Source: Variovorax sp.
GTDB taxonomy: Bacteria; Pseudomonadota; Gammaproteobacteria; Burkholderiales; Burkholderiaceae_C
Direction: 5' to 3'
Length of the DNA stretch: 56,501 bases
Assembly (NCBI GenBank): GCA_004210915.1
Contig: SEGS01000014.1
Coordinates: forward strand, 1 to 56,501
Both the position numbers and the translations under genes were made by a program. The stretch's first letter is position 1, and each line of letters opens with the position of its first letter. Below, piece after piece: positions 29,295 to 38,100 of this stretch. Below the pieces are notes generated by a model, which saw nothing but the letters and a program-made list of their open reading frames with translations, made no database searches and was not told where the DNA came from.

Positions 29295-30563
29295 ATGTTC
29301 GAGTACTCCCCCAAGGTCCTGGCGCTTAGCGAGCGGCTTCATGCATTCATGGACGCACACGTCTACCCGAACGAAAAACGTTTCTATCAGGAGGCAGAAA
29401 CGCTCGGTCCGTGGTCCGTCTATCCGGTCGTCGATGAACTCAAACCGAAGGCGCGTGACGCGGGTCTGTGGAACCTGTTTCTGCCGGCATCGTCGCATGG
29501 CGCGGGCCTGAGCAACTACGAGTACGCCCCGCTGTGCGAGATCATGGGAAGGTCGCACCTGGCACCGGAGTTGTTCAACTGCTCGGCACCTGACACCGGC
29601 AACATGGAAGTGCTGGCTCGCTACGGCACGCCCGCGCAGCAACAGCGCTGGCTCAGGCCCTTGCTTGACGGCGAGATCCGGTCCTGCTTCGCGATGACCG
29701 AGCCGGCAGTCGCTTCGAGCGACGCCACCAACATTGAATCTTCCATCGTGCGCGACGGCGACCACTACGTCATCAACGGCCACAAGTGGTACACGACCAA
29801 CGCGACCGATCCTCGCTGCAAGATCTGCATCTTCATGGGCAAGACCGACCCGGACAACCCGGACCGGCACGGGCAGCAGTCGATGATCCTTGTGCCGATG
29901 GACGCACCCGGCGTGAAAGTGCTGCGGCCGATCGCGGTGTTCGGCTTTTATGGCGTGCCCGACCGCGCGTCCGAAGTGCTCTTCGAGAACGTGCGGGTGC
30001 CGGTCGAGAACATGCTGCTAGGCGAAGGCCGCGGCTTCGAGATCGCCCAGGGCCGGCTCGGGCCAGGGCGCATCCACCACTGCATGCGGCTCATCGGCCT
30101 GGCGGAACGCGCGCTCCAGACCATGTGCGAGCGCGGCCTGGCGCGCGTTGCGTTCGGCAAACGCGTTGCGGACCAGGGCGTGACGCTCGAACGCATTGCC
30201 GAATCGCGCATCCTCATCGAGCAGGCGCGCCTGCTCACGCTGAAGGCCGCGCACATGATGGACACGGTGGGCAACAAGGGCGCCAAAGCCGAGATCGCGA
30301 TGATCAAGGTGGCCGCGCCGAACATGGCCTGCAAGGTGATCGATTGGGCCATCCAGGCCTACGGCGGCGGTGGCACCAACAACGACGTGGGTCTGGCGAG
30401 CGCCTATGCGTCGGCACGGCTGTTGCGGTTGGCCGATGGGCCCGACGAAGTGCACCGCAACCAGATCGCGCGGCTCGAACTCGCCCGATATGCGCACAAG
30501 GGTGCGGCCGCGCCAAGGCGCGGTGCGATCGCGCCTGGCCTCAGCGAGCGGACCGCCGCATAG
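29295..30563 (+). CDS. Acyl-CoA dehydrogenase (ACAD10/11-like)
   Basis: A 422-residue FAD-dependent acyl-CoA dehydrogenase. The N-terminal [26 protein letters not shown] helix, the FAD-binding [17 protein letters not shown] block near residue 135, [23 protein letters not shown] near 252 and the C-terminal [17 protein letters not shown] are all typical of the ACAD10/11-like group, which lacks the standard short-chain catalytic Glu context. It probably desaturates the CoA ester that the neighbouring hydroxyacyl-CoA dehydrogenase later oxidises. It lies 29 bases after that gene. Confidence 0.9.
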   Translation: MFEYSPKVLALSERLHAFMDAHVYPNEKRFYQEAETLGPWSVYPVVDELKPKARDAGLWNLFLPASSHGAGLSNYEYAPLCEIMGRSHLAPELFNCSAPDTGNMEVLARYGTPAQQQRWLRPLLDGEIRSCFAMTEPAVASSDATNIESSIVRDGDHYVINGHKWYTTNATDPRCKICIFMGKTDPDNPDRHGQQSMILVPMDAPGVKVLRPIAVFGFYGVPDRASEVLFENVRVPVENMLLGEGRGFEIAQGRLGPGRIHHCMRLIGLAERALQTMCERGLARVAFGKRVADQGVTLERIAESRILIEQARLLTLKAAHMMDTVGNKGAKAEIAMIKVAAPNMACKVIDWAIQAYGGGGTNNDVGLASAYASARLLRLADGPDEVHRNQIARLELARYAHKGAAAPRRGAIAPGLSERTAA

Positions 30564-30629
30564 GTCCCGGGCTGAGCACGCTCCAACTCTCTCTACTCAC
30601 TACAACGTAACCACGCAAGGAGACATCTC

Positions 30630-31622
30630 ATGAGCACACGTCGTCAATTTATCGGGGCCACGATGGCCGGAAGCATTGCCGCCATCGTTCCCGGAGCCGC
30701 GACCTGGGCCCAGGCTGCGGGCGCCAAAGGTGCACGCTTTGTCGTGGGCTTCGCGCCGGGCGGCGGAACGGACACCATCGCACGCATGGTGGCGGATTCG
30801 GTGCGTGCGGCCTACCCGGAAGGCTTGATCGTCGAAAACAAACCCGGCGCGTCGAGCCGCATCGCCGTTGATTTCGTCAAGGCGGCGGCGCCGGACGGCC
30901 AGACGATGCTCATCACGCCCGACTTCGCGCTGACCGTTTATCCGCACAGTTTTCGAAAGCTGAGCTACGACCCGCTGAAGGATCTGATTCCTGTTGCCAC
31001 GGTTGCACTTGCCGGCATCGCGCTGTGCGCAGGTCCGTCTGTGCCCGAGAGCGTGAAGAATGCGTCCGACTACATCGAGTGGTGCCGCGCCGATCCCAAG
31101 CGCGCAACTTTCGGTTCGCCCGGTGCCGGCTCTTCATTTCACTTCGCCGGGATCATGATGGGTCGCGCCAAGGGCGTGGAGATGCAGCATGTGGGCTACA
31201 AGGGCGGTGCGCCAGCATTGCAGGACGTGATGGGCGGGCAAATCCCGGTCAACGTCTGCGCGGTGGGCGAGGCCATCCCGTTCCTGCAGAGCGGCAGGTT
31301 GCGCGTGCTGGGCACGTTCGGCACGAAGCGCGATCCGTTCGCTCCCGAGGCACCGACGATGGTGGAGTCGGGGTTCAAAGATGTCGTCGCCGAAGCGTGG
31401 ATCGGCGCGCTCATGCCGGCGAAGACCCCGCAGGAGGTGGTGGCCAAGGCCGCCGCCGCGTTGAACCAGGCCACTGCCAGCGGCGTGCTCACCGAGCGGC
31501 TCGGAAAATATGGAATGAAGCCGCTGACCAACACACCCGAGCAGTTCGCGCTGCTGCTGAAATCGGACATCGAACGCTGGGGACCGGTCGTCAAGGCGTC
31601 CGGGTTCACTGCCGAAGATTGA
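30630..31622 (+). CDS. Bug-family tripartite tricarboxylate transporter substrate-binding protein
   Basis: A 330-residue periplasmic TctC/Bug protein. The signal STRRQFIGATMAGSIAAIVPG carries a twin-arginine-like motif. The family stretch RFVVGFAPGGGTDTIARMVAD and the KPGASSRIAVDFVKAAAPDGQT loop follow. GCAAGGAG lies nine bases before the ATG. It is the last gene of the operon and the second Bug protein in this unit. A 13-bp inverted repeat follows 23 bases after its stop. Confidence 0.9.
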   Translation: MSTRRQFIGATMAGSIAAIVPGAATWAQAAGAKGARFVVGFAPGGGTDTIARMVADSVRAAYPEGLIVENKPGASSRIAVDFVKAAAPDGQTMLITPDFALTVYPHSFRKLSYDPLKDLIPVATVALAGIALCAGPSVPESVKNASDYIEWCRADPKRATFGSPGAGSSFHFAGIMMGRAKGVEMQHVGYKGGAPALQDVMGGQIPVNVCAVGEAIPFLQSGRLRVLGTFGTKRDPFAPEAPTMVESGFKDVVAEAWIGALMPAKTPQEVVAKAAAALNQATASGVLTERLGKYGMKPLTNTPEQFALLLKSDIERWGPVVKASGFTAED

Positions 31623-31645
31623 ATCACCCACAAGCGTTGCAGCCC

Positions 31646-31686
31646 TCGCGGTGCTCGAACCAGGATCGTCGACTCGAGCACCGCGA
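31646..31686. terminator. Long inverted repeat after the Bug/dehydrogenase operon
   Basis: TCGCGGTGCTCGA and TCGAGCACCGCGA pair perfectly over 13 bases with a 15-base loop. There is no run of T residues, so it is either a weak or Rho-assisted terminator or an RNA-stabilising stem. Confidence 0.5.
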
Positions 31687-31799
31687 CACATTTCACATCT
31701 CCGTCATTTCTTGCGCCGCCGCCTCCTTCATATGTAGTCTTTTGTTTCACAATCCGCCCACTGCGATGCATACCGACGTCGCATCAGGGAGTGAGACAA

Positions 31800-32387
31800 A
31801 TGAAAAAAGCACGAACAGCATCGGCGCGCGTGATCGGCGGCGTTGCACTGGCTCTGGCGTTGACCACCACCGCCGTTGCAGCCCCCACCGCCACCAGGTT
31901 CGACAACACCGCCAAGGTCGAGGCCACGACGCTCACGCTCAACGGCGCAGGCACGCGCTTCAAGAATGTCTTCCGCGTGTACGACGTGGCGCTGTACACA
32001 CAGCAAAAGGTGTCGACGCGCGAAGACCTGCTCGCCTTGCCCGGTCCCAAGCGCATCGACGTGACCGCGCTGCGCGAGCTCAACACGACCGACATCGGTC
32101 TGGCCTTCGTGCAGGGCATGCGCGCCAACGCGACCAAAGAGCAGACGACGCGCCAGCTGACGTCGATGTCGCGGCTGATCGAGCTCTTTTCGACGCGCGC
32201 CAAGCTGATGCCTGGCGACCACATCGGCATGCAGTACACGCCGGGCAAAGGCACGACCTTCTTCGTCATGGGCGAGCCGCAGGGCGCACCCGTCGGCGAT
32301 GCCGAGTTCTTCAACATGGTGTTGAGCATCTGGGTCGGGCATTCGCCGGCACAGCCGATGCTCAAGGACGCGCTGCTCGGGCAATAG
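31800..32387 (+). CDS. Secreted chalcone isomerase-like protein
   Basis: A 195-residue protein with a clear signal peptide (residues 1-28, KKARTASARVIGGVALALALTTTAVAA). The mature part is a chalcone isomerase-like fold: TTLTLNGAGTRFKNVFRVYDVALYTQQKV, ALRELNTTDIGLAFVQGM and FFNMVLSIWVG. Bacterial members of this group are not flavonoid enzymes, as the plant catalytic residues are absent, and their periplasmic function is not known. Start is ATG 31800; an in-frame GTG lies nine bases upstream, but AGGGAG spacing favours the ATG. Confidence 0.82.
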   Translation: MKKARTASARVIGGVALALALTTTAVAAPTATRFDNTAKVEATTLTLNGAGTRFKNVFRVYDVALYTQQKVSTREDLLALPGPKRIDVTALRELNTTDIGLAFVQGMRANATKEQTTRQLTSMSRLIELFSTRAKLMPGDHIGMQYTPGKGTTFFVMGEPQGAPVGDAEFFNMVLSIWVGHSPAQPMLKDALLGQ

Positions 32388-32501
32388 CGCCCCGCCTTCA
32401 ATCAGGATGCGCGTCAGGCAGCAAGGCCGCCGCCCCGGCACAATGGCCGACTGACTTGCCCGGCTGGCCCACCTGGCCGGGCGCCCTTCCTGAAAGAGAC
32501 C

Positions 32502-33941
32502 ATGCGCAGCACAACCCCCAGCGACAAAAAAAGTGACTTCGGCCTGATCGGCCTCGCCGTCATGGGCCAGAACCTGGTGTTGAACGTCGAGAGCCGCGGC
32601 TTCCAGGTCAGCGTCTACAACCGCACGACGGCGACCACCGACGCGTTCGTCGCGAAGCATCCGGGCAAGCAGCTGATCGGATGCAACACGCTCGAAGCCT
32701 TCGTGCAGAGCCTCGCACGCCCTCGCAAGATCCAGATCATGGTGAAGGCCGGCGCGCCGGTCGACGCGGTGATCGAGCAGCTCATCCCGCTGCTCGAGAA
32801 GGACGACATCGTCATCGACGGCGGCAACAGCCTCTACACCGACACCGAGCGCCGCGACGCGTACTTGGCCAGCAAAGGCCTGCGCTTCATCGGCGCGGGT
32901 GTGTCGGGAGGCGAAGAAGGCGCGCGCAAGGGGCCGGCGATCATGCCGGGCGGCCCGGCTTCGACCTGGGAAGTGATGAAGCCGATCTTCGAGAGCATCG
33001 CGGCGAAGGTCGACGGCCAGCCCTGCGTGATCCACATCGGCCCGGGAGGCGCAGGCCACTACGTGAAGATGATCCACAACGGCATCGAGTACGGCGACAT
33101 GCAGCTCATCTGCGAGGCCTACAGCCTGTTCAAGGCCGCAGGATTCACGACCGACGAGATGGCTGCGATCTTCAACGAGTGGAACGAGGGCGAGTTGCAG
33201 AGCTACCTGATCCAGATCACCGGCAAGGCGCTGGAACAGAAGGATCCGGAAACGGGCCAGCCGATCGTCGAGCTGATCCTCGACAAGGCCGGCCAGAAGG
33301 GCACGGGCCAATGGACGCTGCTGAACGCAGCGGAGAACGCGGTGGTGATCAGTACCATCAACGCCGCGGTCGAGGCGCGCGTGCTGTCGTCGCAGAAGAA
33401 GCAGCGCGTGGTCGCGAGCCAGCAGTTGCAGGGCCCGACCGCCGACCTGAGCGCCGCGAAGCAGGAACTCGTCGCCAAGGTGCACGACGCGCTCTACGCC
33501 TCGAAAGTGATCAGCTACACGCAAGGCTTCGATCTCATCAAGACGATGGGCGAGAAGAAGCAATGGGGCCTGGACTTCGGCGGCATCGCGTCGATCTGGC
33601 GCGGCGGCTGCATCATCCGCGCGCGCTTTCTGAACCGCATCACCGACGCCTATCGCACCGACCCCGCGCTGGTGAACCTCATGCTCGCGCCCTTCTTCAA
33701 GGAGCTGCTCAACCGCACGCAGCAGAACTGGCGCGAAGTGGTGGCGCTCGCGGTGAGCAACGGCATCCCGGTGCCGGCCTTCAGCGCGTCGCTGGCTTAC
33801 TACGACAGCTACCGTTCGGCACGGCTGCCCGCGAACCTGCTGCAGGCGCAGCGCGACTTCTTCGGTGCGCACACCTACGAGCGCACGGACAAACCCGAAG
33901 GACAGTTCTTCCACACGGAATGGCCTGAAGTCATCGGCTGA
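32502..33941 (+). CDS. gnd: 6-phosphogluconate dehydrogenase (decarboxylating)
   Basis: A 479-residue enzyme of the pentose phosphate pathway that oxidises 6-phosphogluconate to ribulose 5-phosphate and CO2. The NADP motif GLAVMGQNLVLN is near residue 15, VSGGEEGARKGPAIMPGG near 130, HIGPGGAGHYVKMIHNGIEYGDMQLI near 181-208 with the catalytic Lys, and the C terminus holds FSASLAYYDSYRSARLPANLLQAQRDFFGAHTYER. It is slightly longer than the E. coli enzyme. The plus-strand gene is 114 bases after the chalcone-isomerase-like gene. Gluconokinase, which makes its substrate, is encoded 1.2 kb downstream. Confidence 0.97.
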   Translation: MRSTTPSDKKSDFGLIGLAVMGQNLVLNVESRGFQVSVYNRTTATTDAFVAKHPGKQLIGCNTLEAFVQSLARPRKIQIMVKAGAPVDAVIEQLIPLLEKDDIVIDGGNSLYTDTERRDAYLASKGLRFIGAGVSGGEEGARKGPAIMPGGPASTWEVMKPIFESIAAKVDGQPCVIHIGPGGAGHYVKMIHNGIEYGDMQLICEAYSLFKAAGFTTDEMAAIFNEWNEGELQSYLIQITGKALEQKDPETGQPIVELILDKAGQKGTGQWTLLNAAENAVVISTINAAVEARVLSSQKKQRVVASQQLQGPTADLSAAKQELVAKVHDALYASKVISYTQGFDLIKTMGEKKQWGLDFGGIASIWRGGCIIRARFLNRITDAYRTDPALVNLMLAPFFKELLNRTQQNWREVVALAVSNGIPVPAFSASLAYYDSYRSARLPANLLQAQRDFFGAHTYERTDKPEGQFFHTEWPEVIG

Positions 33942-34007
33942 ACAGAAGCGCGCCGAGGAGTAACCGGTGCGTCTGATCGAGCACACACGTCTCGCAGGCG
34001 GCAGGCG

Positions 34008-34535
34008 CTACCAGGCCGTGCGCATCACGCCTTGCTCTGCCGCGATCCAGTCGCGTACGGGCACCGGGATGTCGCCTGCGGGCAGCGGCAGGCCCATGGC
34101 CGCGTAGGAATCGGTGTTGGGCACGAGGCCATTGCGCCCGACGGCTGCACCCTTCACGTAGCCGGCCGCGCAGACCTTGTCGCCCTTGACGAACTCGAAA
34201 CGCATGTAGTTCCAGTGGGTGTCGGCCGCGTCGAGCCGAAAACGCAGCGTGTACTGCTCGAAGGGTTGCAGCCCTCGGCGATAGCTGATGAGCGAGCCGC
34301 CAGCCATCGGCCGCCAACCGCGCTGAAACATGGTGCGCGCGAATCCGATGCGCACGAAGTACTCGATGAGCATCAGGTCGATGATCGTCAGGTAGCGGCC
34401 ATTGTTCATGTGGCCGTTCAGATCAAGGTCGTTCGGCAACACGCGCAGGTGTCGCTCCAGCGTGTCGCTGGGCGTCAAGCGCGGGGCGCGCCAGGCGCGC
34501 AGCAGGGTCATCAAAAGGCGCAGATAGAGATTCAT
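34008..34535 (-). CDS. Acyl-CoA thioesterase-like hot-dog protein
   Basis: A 175-residue hot-dog-fold protein of the THEM6/4HBT-like group. The DLDLNGHMNNGRYLTIIDLMLIEYF motif (DxxxHMNNxxYL) is the active-site-type helix, followed by the FELTW-like beta sheet with AGGSLISYRRGLQPFEQYTLRFRLDAADTHWNYMRFEF. It probably cleaves acyl-CoA or a related thioester. It is divergent from a MarR regulator across a 67-base gap with two matched operators, which implies regulation by that protein. The direction of the effect is unknown. Confidence 0.85.
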   Translation of the reverse strand: MNLYLRLLMTLLRAWRAPRLTPSDTLERHLRVLPNDLDLNGHMNNGRYLTIIDLMLIEYFVRIGFARTMFQRGWRPMAGGSLISYRRGLQPFEQYTLRFRLDAADTHWNYMRFEFVKGDKVCAAGYVKGAAVGRNGLVPNTDSYAAMGLPLPAGDIPVPVRDWIAAEQGVMRTAW

Positions 34536-34551
34536 GACGAAGCTAAAATTG

Positions 34552-34585
34552 GTTCAGTTTTGAACATTGTAGTTCAATATTGAAC
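34552..34585. promoter_or_regulatory. Tandem MarR operators between thioesterase and marR
   Basis: Two 14-base sites of the form GTTCAnnnnTGAAC lie at 34552-34565 and 34572-34585. The second (GTTCAATATTGAAC) is a perfect palindrome. Their centres are exactly 20 bases apart, two turns of DNA, so both dimers would bind on the same face. Together they fill the divergent promoter region. Confidence 0.7.
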
Positions 34586-34602
34586 CAACTGCAGATTTCC
34601 GC

Positions 34603-35100
34603 ATGACCACCAAAGCACACTCTTCTCCGCACGGCACGCTCGCCTGGCTCGCTTGCGTGCGCGCCTACAACCTCTGCGAAGCGGTGATGACCGCGCGGCT
34701 GGCCGAGCTGGGCCTGCGCGTCGGGGAGCACGAGGTGCTGGCCACGATCGCGACCACGCCGGGCATCACGCAGCAAGCGCTGGCGGCGCGCTGCTTCGTG
34801 GCCAAGAGCGGCGTGAGCATGCTCATCGCGCAGATGGAAGCGCGCGGCTGGGTGCTGCGCGAAAGCGACGGCGCCGACGCGCGCGTCAAGCGCCTGTCGC
34901 TGACGCCCGAAGGGTTGGCGATCGCGCAGCGCACGCTGGCGGTGCAAGCCGACGTGATCCGCGCGATGGTCGGCGGCGCCAGCGAAGCTGATCTGGCGAC
35001 CGTGGCGCGCGTGATGGACACCGCCTCCGAGGCGCTGGAAGCAATGCGCGCTGCGCCACCGCCCGAAACAACCCGCGCGCGATCAGGCAAGGCGAAGTGA
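34603..35100 (+). CDS. MarR-family transcriptional regulator
   Basis: A 165-residue winged-helix regulator of the MarR family. The DNA-binding part shows EHEVLATIATTPGITQQALAARCFVAKSGVSMLIAQMEARGWVLRESDGADARVKRLSLTPEG, here noted by its landmarks: ITQQALAAR near residue 50, KSGVSMLI recognition helix near 67 and the DGADARVKRLSLT wing near 87. It is likely to repress itself and the divergent thioesterase through the paired sites between them. The basic C-terminal tail is probably disordered. Confidence 0.9.
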   Translation: MTTKAHSSPHGTLAWLACVRAYNLCEAVMTARLAELGLRVGEHEVLATIATTPGITQQALAARCFVAKSGVSMLIAQMEARGWVLRESDGADARVKRLSLTPEGLAIAQRTLAVQADVIRAMVGGASEADLATVARVMDTASEALEAMRAAPPPETTRARSGKAK

Positions 35101-35168
35101 AGCTGATTCGTCCGCTCTTTATGGTTGCTTGATGCGCGGCCAGGACGTTCGCTGCAGGCCTTTTTTTC

Positions 35169-35684
35169 TTAAAGCCACGCCTTCACTTCGGCCAGCAGCG
35201 CGTCGCGCGCCGCGGTGGCGTCCACCGCCAGAACACCTGCTTCGCCGACCGGTGATTCGAGCGTCGCGAACTGGTTGGCCACCAGGCTGGCGGGGAACAT
35301 GTGCTCGGTGCGCGAGGCGACGCGGCGCTGCGCTTCTTCGGGCGTGAGTGCCATGAAGACAAAGCGCAGATCGGGCACCGCCGCGCGCAGCCGGTCGCGG
35401 TAGGCGCGCTTGAGCGCCGAGCACGTCAGCACCGCGCCTTGCGCATGGCCGGCCAGCTGCGCGCCCAGCGTGTCGAGCCAGCCGGCGCGGTCGGCATCGG
35501 TCAACGGGATGCCGGCGCTCATCTTCCCGACGTTGGCCGGCGGATGAAAGTCGTCACCCTCGATCAGCGGCAAGGCCAGCATATCGGCCAGCGCCGCGCC
35601 AAGGCTGCTCTTGCCGCAGCCCGACACACCCATTACTACACACCACACCGGTGCGGCACGGCCGGAGACGTAAAGCTCGTTCAT
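35169..35684 (-). CDS. gntK: Gluconokinase
   Basis: A 171-residue kinase of the GntK family that phosphorylates D-gluconate to 6-phosphogluconate, the substrate of Gnd encoded upstream. Walker A is VMGVSGCGKSSLG near residue 17; the GDDFHPPANVGKMSAGIPLTDADRAGWL motif that binds gluconate and the CSALKRAYRD segment are conserved. The frame is open upstream, but MNELYVSG at ATG 35684 gives the correct length. It is convergent with marR and diverges from the acyltransferase gene, 62 bases away. Confidence 0.94.
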   Translation of the reverse strand: MNELYVSGRAAPVWCVVMGVSGCGKSSLGAALADMLALPLIEGDDFHPPANVGKMSAGIPLTDADRAGWLDTLGAQLAGHAQGAVLTCSALKRAYRDRLRAAVPDLRFVFMALTPEEAQRRVASRTEHMFPASLVANQFATLESPVGEAGVLAVDATAARDALLAEVKAWL

Positions 35685-35746
35685 GGCGCCGATTGTGCTT
35701 GGACTGTCCTTATGATGGCCCACCCTGTGATCTGAAGTAACCAACC

Positions 35747-36907
35747 GTGTCCTTGGCGCCTGCCGACCACAAATTTATCTGGCTCGATTTTGTGCGTGGC
35801 CTCAGTGCGATCGCGGTGTGCGCCAGCCACCTGCGCGCGGCAATCATCGTCGACTATTCAAAGCTGGACAGCGGCGCCTCCGTGCTGCAGCAGATCTTCT
35901 ACATCACCACAGGCTTCGGCCATCAGGCTGTGATGGTGTTCTTCGTGCTCAGCGGATTCTTCGTCGGCGGCTCGGTGCTGCGCAGCGGCCAGGACTTCAG
36001 CGCCCGGCGCTACGCGCTGGCCCGGCTGACCCGGCTTTGGGTGGTGCTGCTGCCGGCGTTGCTGCTGACAGCATTGGTCGACCGCATCCTGGCCAGCCAT
36101 GCGCCTGAAGTGCTCAGCGGCGCCTACTACCCGGTCTGGAACTCGGGCCCGGCATCCGGCGCCACCTACTCGTCAGGCTGGCCCACGCTGCTGGGCAACC
36201 TGGTGTTCGTGCAAACCATCCTGACGCCGGTGTTCGGCACCAACGGGCCGCTGTGGAGTTTGGCCAACGAGTTCTGGTACTACGTTTTGTTCCCGCTCGG
36301 CACGGTCGCGCTGGGCTGGTCGGTCGGCAAGGGCACCGGCGCATGGGTCGCGCGGGGCGTGGCCGCCGTGCTGGCCGTGGCGATCCTGGCCTGGCTTCCC
36401 CGCGACATCCGGATGGCGTACCCGATCTGGCTGCTCGGGCTGGTGGTCTACTTCACCGGCAGCCGCCTGTCGACGCGCTCGCGCCACATCGCGATGGCGG
36501 TCGGCCTGGCGGCTTTTGCGTTCGCGCTCGGTTACAGCAAGTCGAACGGTCTGCAGGCACGGCTGATGCTGCCGGTCGACCTCACTATCGGTGTCTGCTT
36601 CTGCCTGCTGTGCGTCGCACTGGCCAACCTGCCGGCGCCGAAGACGATGCAGTCCGGGTTCACGCGGTTCAGCCATGGCATCTCGGCTTTCTCGTACTCG
36701 CTCTACCTGGCGCATTTCCCGATCGTGATGGTGATCGGCGCGCTGGTCTACGGCAATGCACGGCTGCAGCCGAGCGCCACCGGCCTGTTGCACTTCACCG
36801 GATGGATGGTGCTGCTGCTGGCTGTCGGCGCCGCTTTCTGGTGGCTGTTCGAGCGCAAGACCGACAGCGTGCGCCACTTCATCAGCCGCCGCGTCGCAGC
36901 GCGATAG
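35747..36907 (+). CDS. Acyltransferase family 3 membrane protein
   Basis: A 386-residue inner-membrane acyltransferase of the Acyl_transf_3 family (OafA/NodX-like) without the periplasmic SGNH domain. About ten hydrophobic segments are seen. The N-terminal FIWLDFVRGLSAIAVCASHLRA holds the conserved His-containing motif and VFFVLSGFFVGGSVL follows; LWSLANEFWYYVLFPL is the second family landmark. It probably O-acetylates a surface polysaccharide or lipid. The start is taken as GTG 35747. Its stop directly abuts the stop of the convergent radical SAM gene. Confidence 0.88.
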   Translation: MSLAPADHKFIWLDFVRGLSAIAVCASHLRAAIIVDYSKLDSGASVLQQIFYITTGFGHQAVMVFFVLSGFFVGGSVLRSGQDFSARRYALARLTRLWVVLLPALLLTALVDRILASHAPEVLSGAYYPVWNSGPASGATYSSGWPTLLGNLVFVQTILTPVFGTNGPLWSLANEFWYYVLFPLGTVALGWSVGKGTGAWVARGVAAVLAVAILAWLPRDIRMAYPIWLLGLVVYFTGSRLSTRSRHIAMAVGLAAFAFALGYSKSNGLQARLMLPVDLTIGVCFCLLCVALANLPAPKTMQSGFTRFSHGISAFSYSLYLAHFPIVMVIGALVYGNARLQPSATGLLHFTGWMVLLLAVGAAFWWLFERKTDSVRHFISRRVAAR

Positions 36908-37996
36908 CTAGAACAGACTGCCCTGCCCCGCCGCCCCGGCCGGCCGAAACCGGGTGAGATCGAGCGCGACGCGTTCGCGGTTGAAACCGATGCGGTTCGT
37001 CGCGTTCTCGAAGCGCTGGCGAATCAGGTCGGCCCACAGCCCGCTGCCTTTCATGCGCGTGGCGAAGTCGGCGTCGTAGTCCTTGCCACCGCGCATGTCA
37101 CGGACGCGCGCCATGATTCGCGCCGCGCGCTCCGGGTAGTGCAGTTCCAGCCATTGCTGAAAGAGCGGTGCCACCTCCCACGGCAGCCGCAGCACCGTGT
37201 AGAAGGCGCTGCGTGCGCCGGCCTCCCAGGCGGCTTCGAGCACCTGCTCCATGTCTTCGTTGACGAAGGGGATCTGCGGCGCGACGCTCACGCCGACGGG
37301 CACGCCCGCATCAACCAGCGTGCGGATGGTGCGCAGCCGCCGGTGCGGCGCAGCGGCGCGTGGCTCCAGCTTGCGCGCCAGCTCACCGTCGAGCGTGGTG
37401 ATGGTGATGTAGACGGCGGCCAGCCTGTCGGCCGCCATCGGCGCGAGGAGATCGAGGTCGCGCTCGACCGCGCTCGACTTCGTGACCAACCCGAACGGGT
37501 GCCGCGTGTCCTTGAACACCTCGATGACCGAGCGCGTGAGCCGCAGTTCGCGCTCCAGCGGCTGATAGCAATCGGTGGCGGTGCCGATGGCGATGTGGCT
37601 CGGCCGGTAGCTCTTGCGGCCGAGTTCGGCACGCAGCACTTCGGCGATGTTGCGCTTGGCGATCAGTTTGGTCTCGAAGTCGAGCCCCGGCGACAGATTG
37701 AGGTAGCTGTGCGTCGGCCGCGCAAAGCAATAGATGCAGCCGTGCTCGCAGCCGCGGTACGGGTTGATCGATTGATCAAAAGGGATGTCAGGCGACTCAT
37801 TGCCGTTGATCACCGATTTGGCGTCTTCGAAGCGCACCTCGGTCGCGATGGGCGCGGGCGGCTCGCCGTGTTCCTGCTCGAGCGTGCCCCAGCCGTCGTC
37901 CCAGGTTTCGCGCGTGTCGCGCTCGAAGCGATGCGCCAACCGCGTGGCAGCGCCGCGGCCCTTGAGGGCAGACAGGGGGATGAAGGCTTCGGACAT
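36908..37996 (-). CDS. PA0069-family radical SAM protein (spore photoproduct lyase-like)
   Basis: A 362-residue radical SAM protein. The iron-sulphur motif CxxxCxxC reads CEHGCIYC within SINPYRGCEHGCIYCFARPTH near residue 76, as in the Pseudomonas PA0069 family and related to spore photoproduct lyase. IGTATDCYQPLERELRLTRSVIEV, VTKSSAVERDLDLLAPMA and RLPWEVAPLFQQWLELHYPERAARIM are further landmarks. Function in non-sporulating bacteria is unknown. The frame continues upstream into the repeat tract, but ATG 37996 gives the family start. Its stop codon begins at the base next to the acyltransferase stop. Confidence 0.9.
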   Translation of the reverse strand: MSEAFIPLSALKGRGAATRLAHRFERDTRETWDDGWGTLEQEHGEPPAPIATEVRFEDAKSVINGNESPDIPFDQSINPYRGCEHGCIYCFARPTHSYLNLSPGLDFETKLIAKRNIAEVLRAELGRKSYRPSHIAIGTATDCYQPLERELRLTRSVIEVFKDTRHPFGLVTKSSAVERDLDLLAPMAADRLAAVYITITTLDGELARKLEPRAAAPHRRLRTIRTLVDAGVPVGVSVAPQIPFVNEDMEQVLEAAWEAGARSAFYTVLRLPWEVAPLFQQWLELHYPERAARIMARVRDMRGGKDYDADFATRMKGSGLWADLIRQRFENATNRIGFNRERVALDLTRFRPAGAAGQGSLF

Positions 37997-38100
37997 GGCG
38001 AGCAATCTGAAAACTGTATTTTTATACAGTATTTCATCCGCTGCTGGATACCGTGGATTTCTGTGGATGGGATTGCGGGACCGTTGTCTTCGGTGCGTCC

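Noticed and set aside
31800..32387. True flavonoid chalcone isomerase
   Set aside because: A secreted bacterial homologue without the plant active-site residues; naming it as a flavonoid enzyme would be misleading.
35101..35168. Terminator between marR and gluconokinase
   Set aside because: There is a run of seven T residues, but the only stem before it is GGCC pairing over a 15-base loop, which is too weak to call.
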